Shown piece after piece: positions 27,401 through 37,318 of a DNA stretch of 64,000 nucleotides; the stretch's first letter is position 1, and every line of letters begins with the position of its first letter. Source of the stretch: Mycobacterium sp. 1274761.0 (GTDB lineage: Bacteria; Actinomycetota; Actinomycetes; Mycobacteriales; Mycobacteriaceae); assembly GCF_001668615.1 (NCBI RefSeq), contig NZ_LZMC01000112.1:56945-120944 (forward strand). Direction: 5' to 3'. Both the position numbers and the translations under genes were made by a program. The notes under the pieces were generated by a model. It was not told the DNA's origin. It made no database searches and was given only the letters and a program-made list of their open reading frames with translations.

Positions 27401-29680
27401 GTACAACGGCACAGCCGGCGGCCGAGCCGGCGGCAACGCTGCGGTCAGCCGCCCAAGCTCACCGGTCAGTGCGTCCATTGCGGGGCTGTGGAAGGCCACG
27501 TCGGTGTTGACCCGGCGCACTTCGACGCCCTGGTCGGCCCACGCGGCGGTGACCGTTTCGACCGCTGCGGTGAGGCCCGAGACGACCGTCGACCCCGGCG
27601 ACGCGCTGATCGCCGCCACCACGTCGGTCCGCCCGGCCAGCTTTTGGTTGGCCACGTCGAACGGAAGACCTACCAGCGCCATCGCGCCCTCACCTGCCAC
27701 CGATCGGAAGCCTCTGGCGCGGTAGCACGCGACGGCGGCACCGTGGCGAAGGTCGAACACGCCTGCGGCGACGCACGCCGCCACCTCACCGACGGAGTGG
27801 CCGATGACGGCCGCCGGCGTGATGCCGCGGTCGCGCAGCACGGCGGCCAGACCGGCTTGCATGGCGAAGGTCAGTGCCTGCACGCGGTCGGTGCCACCGA
27901 GCTCTCCGGTCGAAAGCGCTTCGCGTGCAGAGAATCCCAATTCGGCATGGAAAACCGTGTCGACCTCGTCGATGACGCGCGCGAACACCGGTTCGGTCTC
28001 GATGAGCTCACCACCCATCCCCGGCCAGTGCGAGCCGTGCCCCGAGAACACCCATACCGGGTTTTCCGGGCCGCCGGCTGGGATAGCACCGGTGACGACG
28101 TTGCCGGCGGTTTCGCCCCGGGCCAGCGCGTCCAGACCAGCCGTCAGTTCATGCGGCGCGGCGGCGACGACCGCGGCCCGCACCGGTTCGTGTCCGCGGC
28201 GCGTCCACATCGTTGCGGCCACGTCGGCGACGGCGCTCTGGCTCGACCTGAGCCGGTCGGCGAGGGCGTCGGCCTGCCGGGCGAGCCGTGACCAGGACTT
28301 CACCGACAGCGGCACGACGATGCGGTCCGCCGCTGCGGCGACTATGCGCGCCGGGGCCGGGGGAGCCTCCTCGAGAAGGACATGGGCGATGGTCCCGCCG
28401 TAGCCGTAGCTGCACACCGCCGCGCGGCGGGGTTCGTCTGCGCGGGCCCACTTCTCGACCTCGGTGGGCACGCGCAACCCGCTGGCGGCCCAGTCGACGG
28501 CGGGGCTGAGGCTCCGCAGGCCCGCGGTCGGCGGGATCGCTTCGTGGTGGAGGGCCAAGACCGTCTTGATCAGCCCGATGACGCCCGCCCCGCCCTCGAG
28601 ATGACCGACGTTGGGTTTCACCGATCCGATGCGGCACCGATCGTCGTCGGCTCGGCCGTGGCCGTAGACGGCGGCCAGCGCCGAGACCTCGACCGGGTCG
28701 CCGGCGGGTGTCCCGGTGCCGTGCGCTTCCACATACCCGACGGATTCAGGTGCGACACCGGAGGTTTCGCAAGCCCGGCGGAACAGGTCGGCCTGCGCCT
28801 CGCCGTTGGGCGACATGATGCCGATGGTGCGGCCGTCCTGCGCGACGGCGCCCCCGCGGATCACCGCCAACACGCGGTCGCCATCCCCCTGCGCATCGGA
28901 AAGCCGTTTGAGCACAACGACTCCCACGCCTTCACCGCGACCGTATCCGTCGGCTGACGCGTCGAAGGTCTTGCACCTGCCGTCGGGCGCCGTGGCGCCC
29001 GCCTCGTCGAGCACGCGGGTCAGCCCGGGGCCGATGAGCGCGCTGACGCCGCCGGCCAACGCGAGCGACGTCTCGCCGGCGCGCAGCATCTGACAACCCT
29101 GATGGATCGCGACCAGCGACGCGGCGCACGCCGCATCCAGCGCCACGCTGGGCCCGCGCAGGTCGAGCAGGTGGGAAACACGGTTGGCGATGCCGCACAA
29201 CGACGTACCAATGCCGGTCCACGCCTCGATGCCGGGCAGGTCCTCCATGATCAGCTTGCCGTAGTCGTCGGAGTTGACGCCCATGAGCACCGCCACATCA
29301 CTGCCCGCCAACGACCGGGCAGGTATCCCCGCGTGTTCGAGGGCTTCCCAGCTGACCTCCAGCGCCAGCCGCTGTTGGGGGTCCATCAGCTCGGCTTCCC
29401 TCGGAGAGACGCCGAAGAAGTCGGCGTCGAAACCGGCGAGGTCGTCGAGAAACGTGCCCAACCGCGTGACCTCGCGCAGCACGGCGGCGTTGCGCGGATC
29501 CCTCTGCAGGTACGGCTCCCACCGTTCGGCGGGAACTTCCCGGACGTCGCTGCGGCCCTCGACGAGAAAGGTCCAGAAATCGGCGGGGGTACTGATGCTG
29601 CCGGCGACGCGGCAGCCGAGACCCACAACGGCGATCGGCTCAGCGAAGTCTGGATAGGCTTGCCTAACCTGGCGCGTCAT
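24494..29680 (-). CDS. Iterative type I PKS, 6-methylsalicylic acid synthase family (KS-AT-DH-KR-ACP)
   Basis: Single-module PKS of 1728 residues, the size and domain order of 6-methylsalicylic acid synthase (6-MSAS). KS: catalytic Cys in DAACAASLVAIH (C185), EAHGTG (H320), VGHLEGG (H360). AT: GHSVGE (S629) and VAFHS (731), of malonyl type. DH/thioester-hydrolase region: DHPVQGTEIVPA (H934). KR: TGGTGVLG (1379) and GAYACANSF (Y1530). ACP: LGVDSIMTV (S1677). There is no enoyl reductase and no thioesterase. Stretches such as GVNSDDYGKL, MEDLPGIEAW, GPGLTRVLDEAGA and CSYGYGGT follow fungal 6-MSAS as I remember it, unlike mycobacterial lipid PKSs. The expected product is 6-methylsalicylate from one acetyl and three malonyl units, a starter for MbtA. 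The start is unsettled: no Shine-Dalgarno precedes ATGs at 29680, 29689 or 29725; 29680 is the last one before the KS. An IdeR-like box lies at the 5' end. Confidence 0.93.
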   Translation of the reverse strand: MTRQVRQAYPDFAEPIAVVGLGCRVAGSISTPADFWTFLVEGRSDVREVPAERWEPYLQRDPRNAAVLREVTRLGTFLDDLAGFDADFFGVSPREAELMDPQQRLALEVSWEALEHAGIPARSLAGSDVAVLMGVNSDDYGKLIMEDLPGIEAWTGIGTSLCGIANRVSHLLDLRGPSVALDAACAASLVAIHQGCQMLRAGETSLALAGGVSALIGPGLTRVLDEAGATAPDGRCKTFDASADGYGRGEGVGVVVLKRLSDAQGDGDRVLAVIRGGAVAQDGRTIGIMSPNGEAQADLFRRACETSGVAPESVGYVEAHGTGTPAGDPVEVSALAAVYGHGRADDDRCRIGSVKPNVGHLEGGAGVIGLIKTVLALHHEAIPPTAGLRSLSPAVDWAASGLRVPTEVEKWARADEPRRAAVCSYGYGGTIAHVLLEEAPPAPARIVAAAADRIVVPLSVKSWSRLARQADALADRLRSSQSAVADVAATMWTRRGHEPVRAAVVAAAPHELTAGLDALARGETAGNVVTGAIPAGGPENPVWVFSGHGSHWPGMGGELIETEPVFARVIDEVDTVFHAELGFSAREALSTGELGGTDRVQALTFAMQAGLAAVLRDRGITPAAVIGHSVGEVAACVAAGVFDLRHGAAVACYRARGFRSVAGEGAMALVGLPFDVANQKLAGRTDVVAAISASPGSTVVSGLTAAVETVTAAWADQGVEVRRVNTDVAFHSPAMDALTGELGRLTAALPPARPPAVPLYTTALADPRSVAPRDSDYWVANLRGRVRFAEAVTAAAEDGHRLYLEVSAHPVVSHSLVETLLHNGFDEHAVVPALRRDKPQRHSLALAVASLWCHGADYAHGVTAAQPWAADLPGTQWEHRRFWRETTPPPSGRHLHDPAAHTLLGGRTAVTGSAETWLWETRLHMGTRPYPGDHPVQGTEIVPAAVLLNTFLAAAHGGEHGPSSQCTGVGLANVRLRTPVPPGRPRELQVVRHNRELTLSTRLVESDAGQDSGWLTHSSALVTVADDIGELMQTRLDLDTTRSRCSEQLPPRHIVDALSELGVAAMGFDWEITDLRRADDELLATVAAPLDRSETTSWASLMDAATSTASTVFDSRLRMPARIERLYVHGAPPAEAIVHVRRRPDTTTTDVAIADLNGVLLLSMTGMTFEELEASDRGSMINDIRRMVHRVAWHPVEVDSDQRPSGVVIVGGDADGLGGAVTDLASAAVPYLAVEDPAELGPIPTDLGHFPVVLVLPRADDAPETSVDLVLRTLVQMQEHGSQGRLWVGTSGVYEGSNLTHAPLWGLTRVAAAEHPQLWGGVIDVNDGHFALAVLGSLHGHGVVAVRDGVPHVARLAATDPATAAPSLPCSPGGTYLITGGTGVLGLRMAQRLADLGARRLVLLSRSGIAERSAWDDERRAESVVAISALEQRGVSVHVAPIDIAADDAVERLNDVLRHLPPVRGVIHAAGVEAGALLINTTGEDIAAVMRPKVAGTLNLHRIFPPEQLDWMVLFSSCGYLAGFPGQGAYACANSFLDVMARHRRALGDRTTAVAWTAWRGLGMGSDSGFVAAQLEALGMGTVAADDAMRALDLAMQDDDPNVVVLPPHPAAAMVPILADVAPADDADEPGWQTQTAAVMDRDMLAQQVLDAVATQLGVSGADVDPGLPLVELGVDSIMTVRLRRQLEKQTGLSLPPTLLWEYPTAAAVTARLADMLASSREPQQIDG
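29654..29672 (-). promoter_or_regulatory. IdeR-like box at the 5' end of the 6-MSAS-type PKS gene
   Basis: Minus strand CCAGGTTAGGCAAGCCTAT matches 14 of 19 IdeR consensus positions (my count), with an unbroken AGGTTAGGC core. It lies 8-26 bases inside the coding region if translation starts at 29680. A possible -10, TATGTT (29690-29685), is just upstream, though only 4 bases before that ATG. Repression by blocking initiation or early elongation would put the PKS under the same iron control as the mbt genes. Confidence 0.6.
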
Positions 29681-29742
29681 GCGAAACATATTGACACAAG
29701 CGGCCACGCTGCGGCGGTCCCGCATTCGGCGGCGACGTCGGG

Positions 29743-29828
29743 GTGAGGAACCTCACGGGCCGGCTTGCGGTGCGGGATGATGGAGTCGTACCGCGCTACG
29801 GGCTCTGCCGCCCGCCCACTCCAGTGGG
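29743..29828. promoter_or_regulatory. Two 6-2-6 inverted repeats in the PKS-trxA spacer
   Basis: GTGAGG-AA-CCTCAC at 29743-29756 and CCCACT-CC-AGTGGG at 29815-29828 are perfect inverted repeats with the same geometry, 72 bp apart. They may be operators or RNA hairpins upstream of trxA. The remainder of the 181-bp spacer shows nothing I can name. Confidence 0.35.
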
Positions 29829-29861
29829 AACACCCGCCGAAAGCCCAGCGTTAGGAGAACC

Positions 29862-30227
29862 GTGACCACCCGAGACATCACCGCAGCCGAGTTCAACGAC
29901 ACCATCAACGGCAACGACATCGTGTTGGTGGATTTCTGGGCGTCATGGTGCGGTCCGTGTCGCGCCTTCGCCCCGACCTTCGCCAAGTCCGCCGAGAAGC
30001 ACCCCGACGTGGTGCATGCCAAGGTCGATACCGAGGCCGAGCAGCAGCTCGCCGCAGCCGCCGATATCCGCTCGATCCCAACGCTGATGGCGTTCAAGAA
30101 GGGCAAGCTGGTGTTCAACGAGGCCGGAGCACTGCCTCCGGCCGCCCTCGAGGACCTGGTTCAGCAGATAAAGGCGTTCGATATCGACGCCGCGATCGCT
30201 GCCCAGGGCGACGGCGAACAGGCCTAA
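29862..30227 (+). CDS. trxA: Thioredoxin
   Basis: Thioredoxin of 121 residues, a cytoplasmic dithiol-disulfide reductase substrate of thioredoxin reductase. The active site is WASWCGPCRAFAP near residue 29, followed by the cis-Pro segment RSIPTLMAFKKGKLV. It corresponds to Rv1470 by context (followed by echA12 and the ABC-F gene). The GTG start has TTAGGAGA just upstream. In M. tuberculosis the preceding gene is ctpD; here the mycobactin-associated PKS lies there instead. Confidence 0.93.
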   Translation: MTTRDITAAEFNDTINGNDIVLVDFWASWCGPCRAFAPTFAKSAEKHPDVVHAKVDTEAEQQLAAAADIRSIPTLMAFKKGKLVFNEAGALPPAALEDLVQQIKAFDIDAAIAAQGDGEQA

Positions 30228-30254
30228 GGGTGTGCACGCGATAGCGTGCACTGC

Positions 30255-31076
30255 GTGAGCGAGCAGAACAACTTCGTCCTCGTCGACCGTCCGCGCCCGA
30301 ACGTGGCGCTGGTGACGCTCAATCGCCCGGAGCGGATGAACTCCATGGCGTTCGACGTCATGGTTCCGCTCAAGGCCGTGCTCGACGAGCTCACCTACGA
30401 CAACTCGGTGCGGGCGGTCGTGCTCACGGGAGCGGGCCGCGGGTTTTCGTCGGGCGCCGACCATAAGTCTGCGGGCTCGGTGCCCCACATCGACGGGCTG
30501 ACCCGGCCGACCTTCGCGCTTCGATCAATGCAGGTGCTCGACGACGTCATCCTCGGATTGCGCAAGATGCACCAGCCGGTGATCGCGGCCGTCAACGGTG
30601 CGGCCATCGGCGGCGGGCTGTGCCTGGCGCTGGCCGCCGACATCCGGGTGGCGGGGGCGGGTGCTTACTTCCGCGCGGCGGGGATCAACAACGGGCTCAC
30701 CGCCAGCGAGCTCGGCCTGAGCTATCTGCTGCCGAAGGCCATCGGCACGTCGCGGGCGTTTGAGCTGATGCTGACCGGCCGTGACGTCGACGCCGAGGAG
30801 GCCGAGCGCATCGGGCTGGTGTCGCGCAGCGTGCCCGACGAGGAGCTGCTCGACACGTGCTACGAGATGGCCGAGCGGATCGCGGGGTTCTCGCGGCCGG
30901 GAATCGAGTTGACCAAGCGCACACTGTGGACTGGACTGGACGCCGCTAGCCTGGAGGGACACATGCAGGCCGAGGGCCTCGGCCAGCTCTTCGTGCGCCT
31001 CCTCACCGCCAACTTCGAAGAAGCGGTGGCCGCGCGCGCGGACAAGCGGGCCCCCGTCTTTACCGACGACAAGTAA
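30255..31076 (+). CDS. echA12: Enoyl-CoA hydratase/isomerase family protein EchA12
   Basis: Crotonase-fold protein of 273 residues, a member of the large mycobacterial EchA set. The oxyanion-hole segments are GRGFSSGADHKSAG and NGAAIGGGLCLALAADIRVA. The C-terminus (GLGQLFVRLLTANFEEAV) matches Rv1472 as remembered. An in-frame GTG also exists at 30246. I prefer 30255 because TAGCGT (30242-30247) sits 7 bases before it, as in a leaderless transcript, and neither start has a Shine-Dalgarno sequence. The physiological substrate is unknown. Confidence 0.9.
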   Translation: MSEQNNFVLVDRPRPNVALVTLNRPERMNSMAFDVMVPLKAVLDELTYDNSVRAVVLTGAGRGFSSGADHKSAGSVPHIDGLTRPTFALRSMQVLDDVILGLRKMHQPVIAAVNGAAIGGGLCLALAADIRVAGAGAYFRAAGINNGLTASELGLSYLLPKAIGTSRAFELMLTGRDVDAEEAERIGLVSRSVPDEELLDTCYEMAERIAGFSRPGIELTKRTLWTGLDAASLEGHMQAEGLGQLFVRLLTANFEEAVAARADKRAPVFTDDK

Positions 31077-31091
31077 CTAGGAGACAGCAGC

Positions 31092-32729
31092 GTGATCACC
31101 GCAACGGACCTCGAGGTCCGCGCAGGCGCGCGCACGCTGCTGTCCGCAGATGGAACCGCACTGCGGGTGCAGCCCGGCGACCGCATCGGGCTGGTCGGGC
31201 GAAACGGAGCGGGCAAGACCACCACCATGCGCATCCTGGCCGGCGAAGGTGAGCCGTATGCGGGCACCATCGCGCGCACCGGTGAAATCGGTTATCTGCC
31301 ACAGGATCCCAGGGAAGGCAATCTCGACACGCTGGCTCGCGACCGGGTCTTGTCGGCCCGCGGACTCGATACTCTGCTGGCCGATCTCGAGAAGCAGCAG
31401 GCGTTGATGGCCGAGGTGGCCGACGACGCCGCCCGCGATCGTGCGGTGCGACGCTACGGTCAGCTCGAGGAGCGGTTCGCCGCGCTCGGCGGGTACAGCG
31501 CCGAAAGCGAAGCCGGCCGGATCTGCGCAAGCCTCGGCCTGCCCGATCGGATCCTCACCCAACCCCTGCGCACGCTGTCCGGCGGTCAGCGTCGTCGCGT
31601 CGAACTCGCGCGCATCCTGTTCGCCGCAAGCGAAGGAGCCGGCGCCGGGTCCAATTCCACGACGACGCTTCTGCTCGACGAGCCGACCAACCACCTCGAC
31701 GCCGACTCGATCGGCTGGTTGCGCGATTTCCTGCACAACCATGCCGGCGGGCTCGTCGTGATCAGCCACAACGTTGAGCTGCTGGCCGATGTGGTGAACC
31801 GCGTGTGGTTCCTCGACGCGGTGCGCGGCGAGGTCGACGTCTACAACATGACGTGGCAGAAATACCTCGACGCGCGCGCGACCGACGAACAGCGCCGCCG
31901 CCGCGAGCGTGCCAACGCCGAACGCAAGGCCACTGCGTTGCGCAACCAGGCCGCCAAGATGGGCGCCAAGGCTACCAAAGCCGTTGCCGCACAAAACATG
32001 TTGCGCCGCGCCGACCGCATGATGGCCGCGCTCGACGAGGAGCGGGTGGCCGACAAGGTCGCGCGGATCAAGTTCCCGAGCCCCGCGCCGTGCGGCCGTA
32101 CCCCGCTGGTGGCCAAGGACCTGACCAAGACCTACGGCTCGCTGGAGGTCTTCACCGGCCTTGACCTGGCCATCGATCGCGGCTCCCGGGTGGTGGTGCT
32201 GGGCCTCAACGGCGCGGGAAAGACGACGCTGCTTCGCCTGCTCGCTGGGGTGGAAACGTCCGACACCGGTGGTTTGGAGCCGGGCCACGGGCTCAAGATC
32301 GGCTATTTCGCGCAGGAGCACGACACGCTCGACGACCTCGCCACCGTGTGGGAAAACATCCGTCACGCCGCTCCCGATACGGGGGAGCAGGAGCTGCGAG
32401 GCCTGTTGGGCGCCTTCATGTTCAGCGGTCCGCAGCTGGATCAGCCCGCGGGCACGCTATCCGGCGGCGAGAAGACCAGGCTTGCCCTTGCCGGTCTGGT
32501 GGCGTCGACGGCAAACGTGCTGCTGCTCGACGAGCCCACCAACAACCTCGATCCGGCATCGCGCGAGCAGGTGCTTGATGCGCTTCGCAGCTACCAAGGC
32601 GCGGTGGTGCTCGTGACCCACGATCCCGGTGCCGCAGAAGCTCTGGATCCGCAGCGGGTGCTGCTGCTACCCGACGGCACCGAAGACTTCTGGTCGCAGG
32701 ATTACGCCGAACTCATCGAGTTGGCCTGA
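31092..32729 (+). CDS. ABC-F family ATP-binding protein (Rv1473-like)
   Basis: Soluble tandem ABC ATPase of 545 residues without membrane segments, typical of ABC-F ribosome-associated proteins (translation factors or antibiotic-protection proteins). First cassette: Walker A GRNGAGKTTT, signature LSGGQRRRVELA, Walker B LLLDEPTNHLD. Second: GLNGAGKTTL, LSGGEKTRLALA, LLLDEPTNNLD. The basic linker between the cassettes (about residues 255-325) is rich in Arg, Lys and Ala. The GTG start follows TAGGAGA. It lies 15 bp after echA12, so the two are probably co-transcribed. Not a transporter subunit despite the usual annotation wording. Confidence 0.92.
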   Translation: MITATDLEVRAGARTLLSADGTALRVQPGDRIGLVGRNGAGKTTTMRILAGEGEPYAGTIARTGEIGYLPQDPREGNLDTLARDRVLSARGLDTLLADLEKQQALMAEVADDAARDRAVRRYGQLEERFAALGGYSAESEAGRICASLGLPDRILTQPLRTLSGGQRRRVELARILFAASEGAGAGSNSTTTLLLDEPTNHLDADSIGWLRDFLHNHAGGLVVISHNVELLADVVNRVWFLDAVRGEVDVYNMTWQKYLDARATDEQRRRRERANAERKATALRNQAAKMGAKATKAVAAQNMLRRADRMMAALDEERVADKVARIKFPSPAPCGRTPLVAKDLTKTYGSLEVFTGLDLAIDRGSRVVVLGLNGAGKTTLLRLLAGVETSDTGGLEPGHGLKIGYFAQEHDTLDDLATVWENIRHAAPDTGEQELRGLLGAFMFSGPQLDQPAGTLSGGEKTRLALAGLVASTANVLLLDEPTNNLDPASREQVLDALRSYQGAVVLVTHDPGAAEALDPQRVLLLPDGTEDFWSQDYAELIELA

Positions 32730-32749
32730 CGCGGCTCCCCGCCGCGTTT
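32730..32749 (+). terminator. Possible terminator after the ABC-F gene
   Basis: CGCGGC-TCCCC-GCCGCG followed by TTT lies directly after the TGA of the ABC-F gene. The stem is 6 bp and GC-rich, but the T tract is only three bases, so activity is uncertain. Confidence 0.45.
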
Positions 32750-32825
32750 CACGAATATCTCGTACCCGGGGTTTCGGGTCTCTTACGCTGGGTACTAGTC
32801 GGGGCATCACAGTGGGGAGGTGTCG

Positions 32826-33014
32826 ATGAAGAAACCGAATAAATCTCGCGAGCAGTTGCTGCAAGAGTTGCGGCAGGCGTACGAGGGGGGTGCGAGCATT
32901 CGGTCGCTGGTGGCCACAACGGGACGCTCGTACGGGTCGATACATAGCATGCTGCGCGAGTCCGGCACCACAATGCGAAGCCGCGGTGGGCCGAACCACC
33001 GCACCCGCCGCTAG
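32826..33014 (+). CDS. Small helix-turn-helix protein (Rv1473A-like)
   Basis: Basic 62-residue protein beginning MKKPNKSREQLLQ with a helix-turn-helix-like core (GASIRSLVATTGRSYGSIHSMLRESG) and a basic tail. It resembles the small actinobacterial HTH protein annotated Rv1473A next to acnR in M. tuberculosis. GGGGAGG lies 5-6 bases before the ATG, better placed than for the in-frame GTG at 32820. Its stop abuts that of the TetR gene on the opposite strand. DNA binding is inferred from the fold pattern only. Confidence 0.88.
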   Translation: MKKPNKSREQLLQELRQAYEGGASIRSLVATTGRSYGSIHSMLRESGTTMRSRGGPNHRTRR

Positions 33015-33578
33015 CTATTGCTGGCGCACTGATGATTCGACGAGGTCGAGTACGGCGCTGAGCTTTTCGGGGTCATCGCCGGAAGCGAGCCGCGCGACCA
33101 GACCGTCGAGCACCAAGTCCAAATACATGTGCAGGACGTCGCCGGGCACGTCGTCGCGGAGGCGGCCGGCTTGCTTCTGCCTGCGCAGTCGATCGGTGGT
33201 CGCCGCCGACAATTCGGCCGAGCGTTCCGACCATCCTTTGTTGAAAACGGGATCGTTGCGGAGCTTGCGCGCGATCTCCAGACGGGTGGCCAGCCAGTCG
33301 AATTGCTCGGGGGCGGCGAGCATGTCGCGCATGACCTGTATCAGGCCTTCGCGCGACGCGACATCCGCCATTCGCTCCGCGTCCTCGTGCGCCAATTCGA
33401 AGAACAGCGTGTCCTTGTCGCGAAAATGGTGGAAGATCGCGCCGCGCGAGAGCCCTATCGTCTGCTCGAGCCTGCGTACAGTGGCCTTGTCGTAGCCGTA
33501 CTCGGCAAAGCATCGCCGGGCACCGTCGAGGATCTGACGGCGGCGGGCAGCCAGATGGTCGTCGGTTACCCGGGGCAA
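33015..33578 (-). CDS. acnR: TetR-family regulator, AcnR-like repressor of aconitase
   Basis: TetR-type regulator of 187 residues. N-terminal HTH: RRQILDGARRCFAEYGYDKATV...GLSRGAIFHHFRDKDTLFF. The gene lies directly downstream of acn on the same strand (32 bp apart), as does corynebacterial acnR, whose product represses aconitase. The start is TTG: AGGAGAGGGG lies 7 bases upstream and no ATG or GTG alternative fits. Equivalent to Rv1474c by position. Autogenous control through the acn promoter is likely but not visible here. Confidence 0.88.
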   Translation of the reverse strand: MPRVTDDHLAARRRQILDGARRCFAEYGYDKATVRRLEQTIGLSRGAIFHHFRDKDTLFFELAHEDAERMADVASREGLIQVMRDMLAAPEQFDWLATRLEIARKLRNDPVFNKGWSERSAELSAATTDRLRRQKQAGRLRDDVPGDVLHMYLDLVLDGLVARLASGDDPEKLSAVLDLVESSVRQQ

Positions 33579-33610
33579 CTGAGAACCCCTCTCCTCGCGA
33601 GCGCCGCTTC

Positions 33611-36409
<2,799 letters not shown>

Positions 36410-36568
36410 ATCAACTCCCGGCTATTTTCTCGCCGCGACGGGCTGTCGTCGTCGGCTCATCCAATCTAACAGTACGCTTGTCCTGTAAGGCAAGCCCGGT
36501 GGCTGCAGTCTCGTCTTCGCGGGTGCGTGGCGCCGCGTCCTGTGACCGGCGTCGCGTACGGTTCTCCT

Positions 36569-37114
36569 GTGACCGGTGTCATTTCGCTCCTCACGTCCGC
36601 GGGCCCGCACGTGATTCCGTTCCTTCCGTCGTATATCCCGCCCGACGTCGATATGAACCAAGTTCTTGCCGATGTCCGCGACGACGGGGTGAGTGTTCCG
36701 GCCGCCAACGCGAAAGCCGTACCCGAACTGCGTCAGGTAGTGGCCGACGCCCGCGAGCACGGCATCGACCTCAAGATTGTGGTCATCGCCAACAACCCGC
36801 CGATCGACACTCCGCTGCGGGATATCGCGACCGAAGTGGGGCAGGCGAACCCAGGTTCCACCGTGCTGGCGATGAGCCCGTCGTGGGCGGGCACCTACAG
36901 CACGAAATTCGATCGCGTGACATTAGAGGCCGGTCAAGATATCGCCAAGAACGGCGATCCCGTGCAGTCGTCGAAGAATTTCGTCAGCGAGTTGACGACG
37001 CCGCACTTTCCGTGGGCGACGTTCTCTATTGCGCTCACTCTTCTGGTACTGCTGGCGGCCGTCGCGACCCGGTTTCTGCAGGTGAGGGCGAAGCGCAGCG
37101 CGCCAGAGGCATAG
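36569..37114 (+). CDS. Membrane-anchored conserved protein (Rv1476-like)
   Basis: Protein of 181 residues with a conserved actinobacterial soluble domain (GIDLKIVVIANNPPIDTPLRDIATEVG, SWAGTYSTKFDRVTLEAGQD) and one C-terminal transmembrane helix (FPWATFSIALTLLVLLAAVATRFL) followed by a short basic tail. The GTG at 36569 matches the N-terminus of Rv1476 (VTGVISLL); the frame can be extended to 36527. It is always next to ripA in mycobacteria as far as I recall, so a cell-envelope role is plausible. No enzymatic motif is visible. Confidence 0.85.
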   Translation: MTGVISLLTSAGPHVIPFLPSYIPPDVDMNQVLADVRDDGVSVPAANAKAVPELRQVVADAREHGIDLKIVVIANNPPIDTPLRDIATEVGQANPGSTVLAMSPSWAGTYSTKFDRVTLEAGQDIAKNGDPVQSSKNFVSELTTPHFPWATFSIALTLLVLLAAVATRFLQVRAKRSAPEA

Positions 37115-37318
37115 GCGAAAGTCTCCGAATAAGCCGCGCATAACGGCGGGCAGAACGGCCAGCCGAATTCGAATATCACCATTTGGTCACGCTCGGTCTA
37201 ATTACAGATATGTAGTTCGTGACTAAAGTTTCCTTAGCGTCAGTTGTGACGTACGGTGCAGAAGTACCTACTGGTGTAAGTGTGGTTCGTGTTACTTCTG
37301 CGAGGAGACTTCAGTCGA

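Noticed and set aside
26630..28291. 553-codon open frame on the plus strand opposite the PKS
   Set aside because: Low-complexity Arg/Val/Gly composition and no motif; the minus strand encodes clear KS-AT segments here.
24494..29680. Reading the large PKS as a mycocerosate, phenolpthiocerol or sulfolipid-type lipid PKS
   Set aside because: Those proteins have an ER domain or other domain orders and are usually over 2000 residues; here ER is absent and 6-MSAS family segments are present.
29681..29861. Integration site, tRNA or insertion sequence at the right edge of the mbt locus
   Set aside because: No tRNA-like sequence, terminal inverted repeat of IS size or transposase fragment is present; only two short inverted repeats.
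31077..32366. 429-codon minus-strand frame opposite the ABC-F gene
   Set aside because: Shadow frame; the plus strand carries both ABC cassettes with intact Walker motifs.
37115..37318. c-di-AMP (ydaO-type) riboswitch before ripA
   Set aside because: NlpC/P60 genes in some actinobacteria have one, but I could not find the conserved elements here; only repeated GTGAC motifs are visible.
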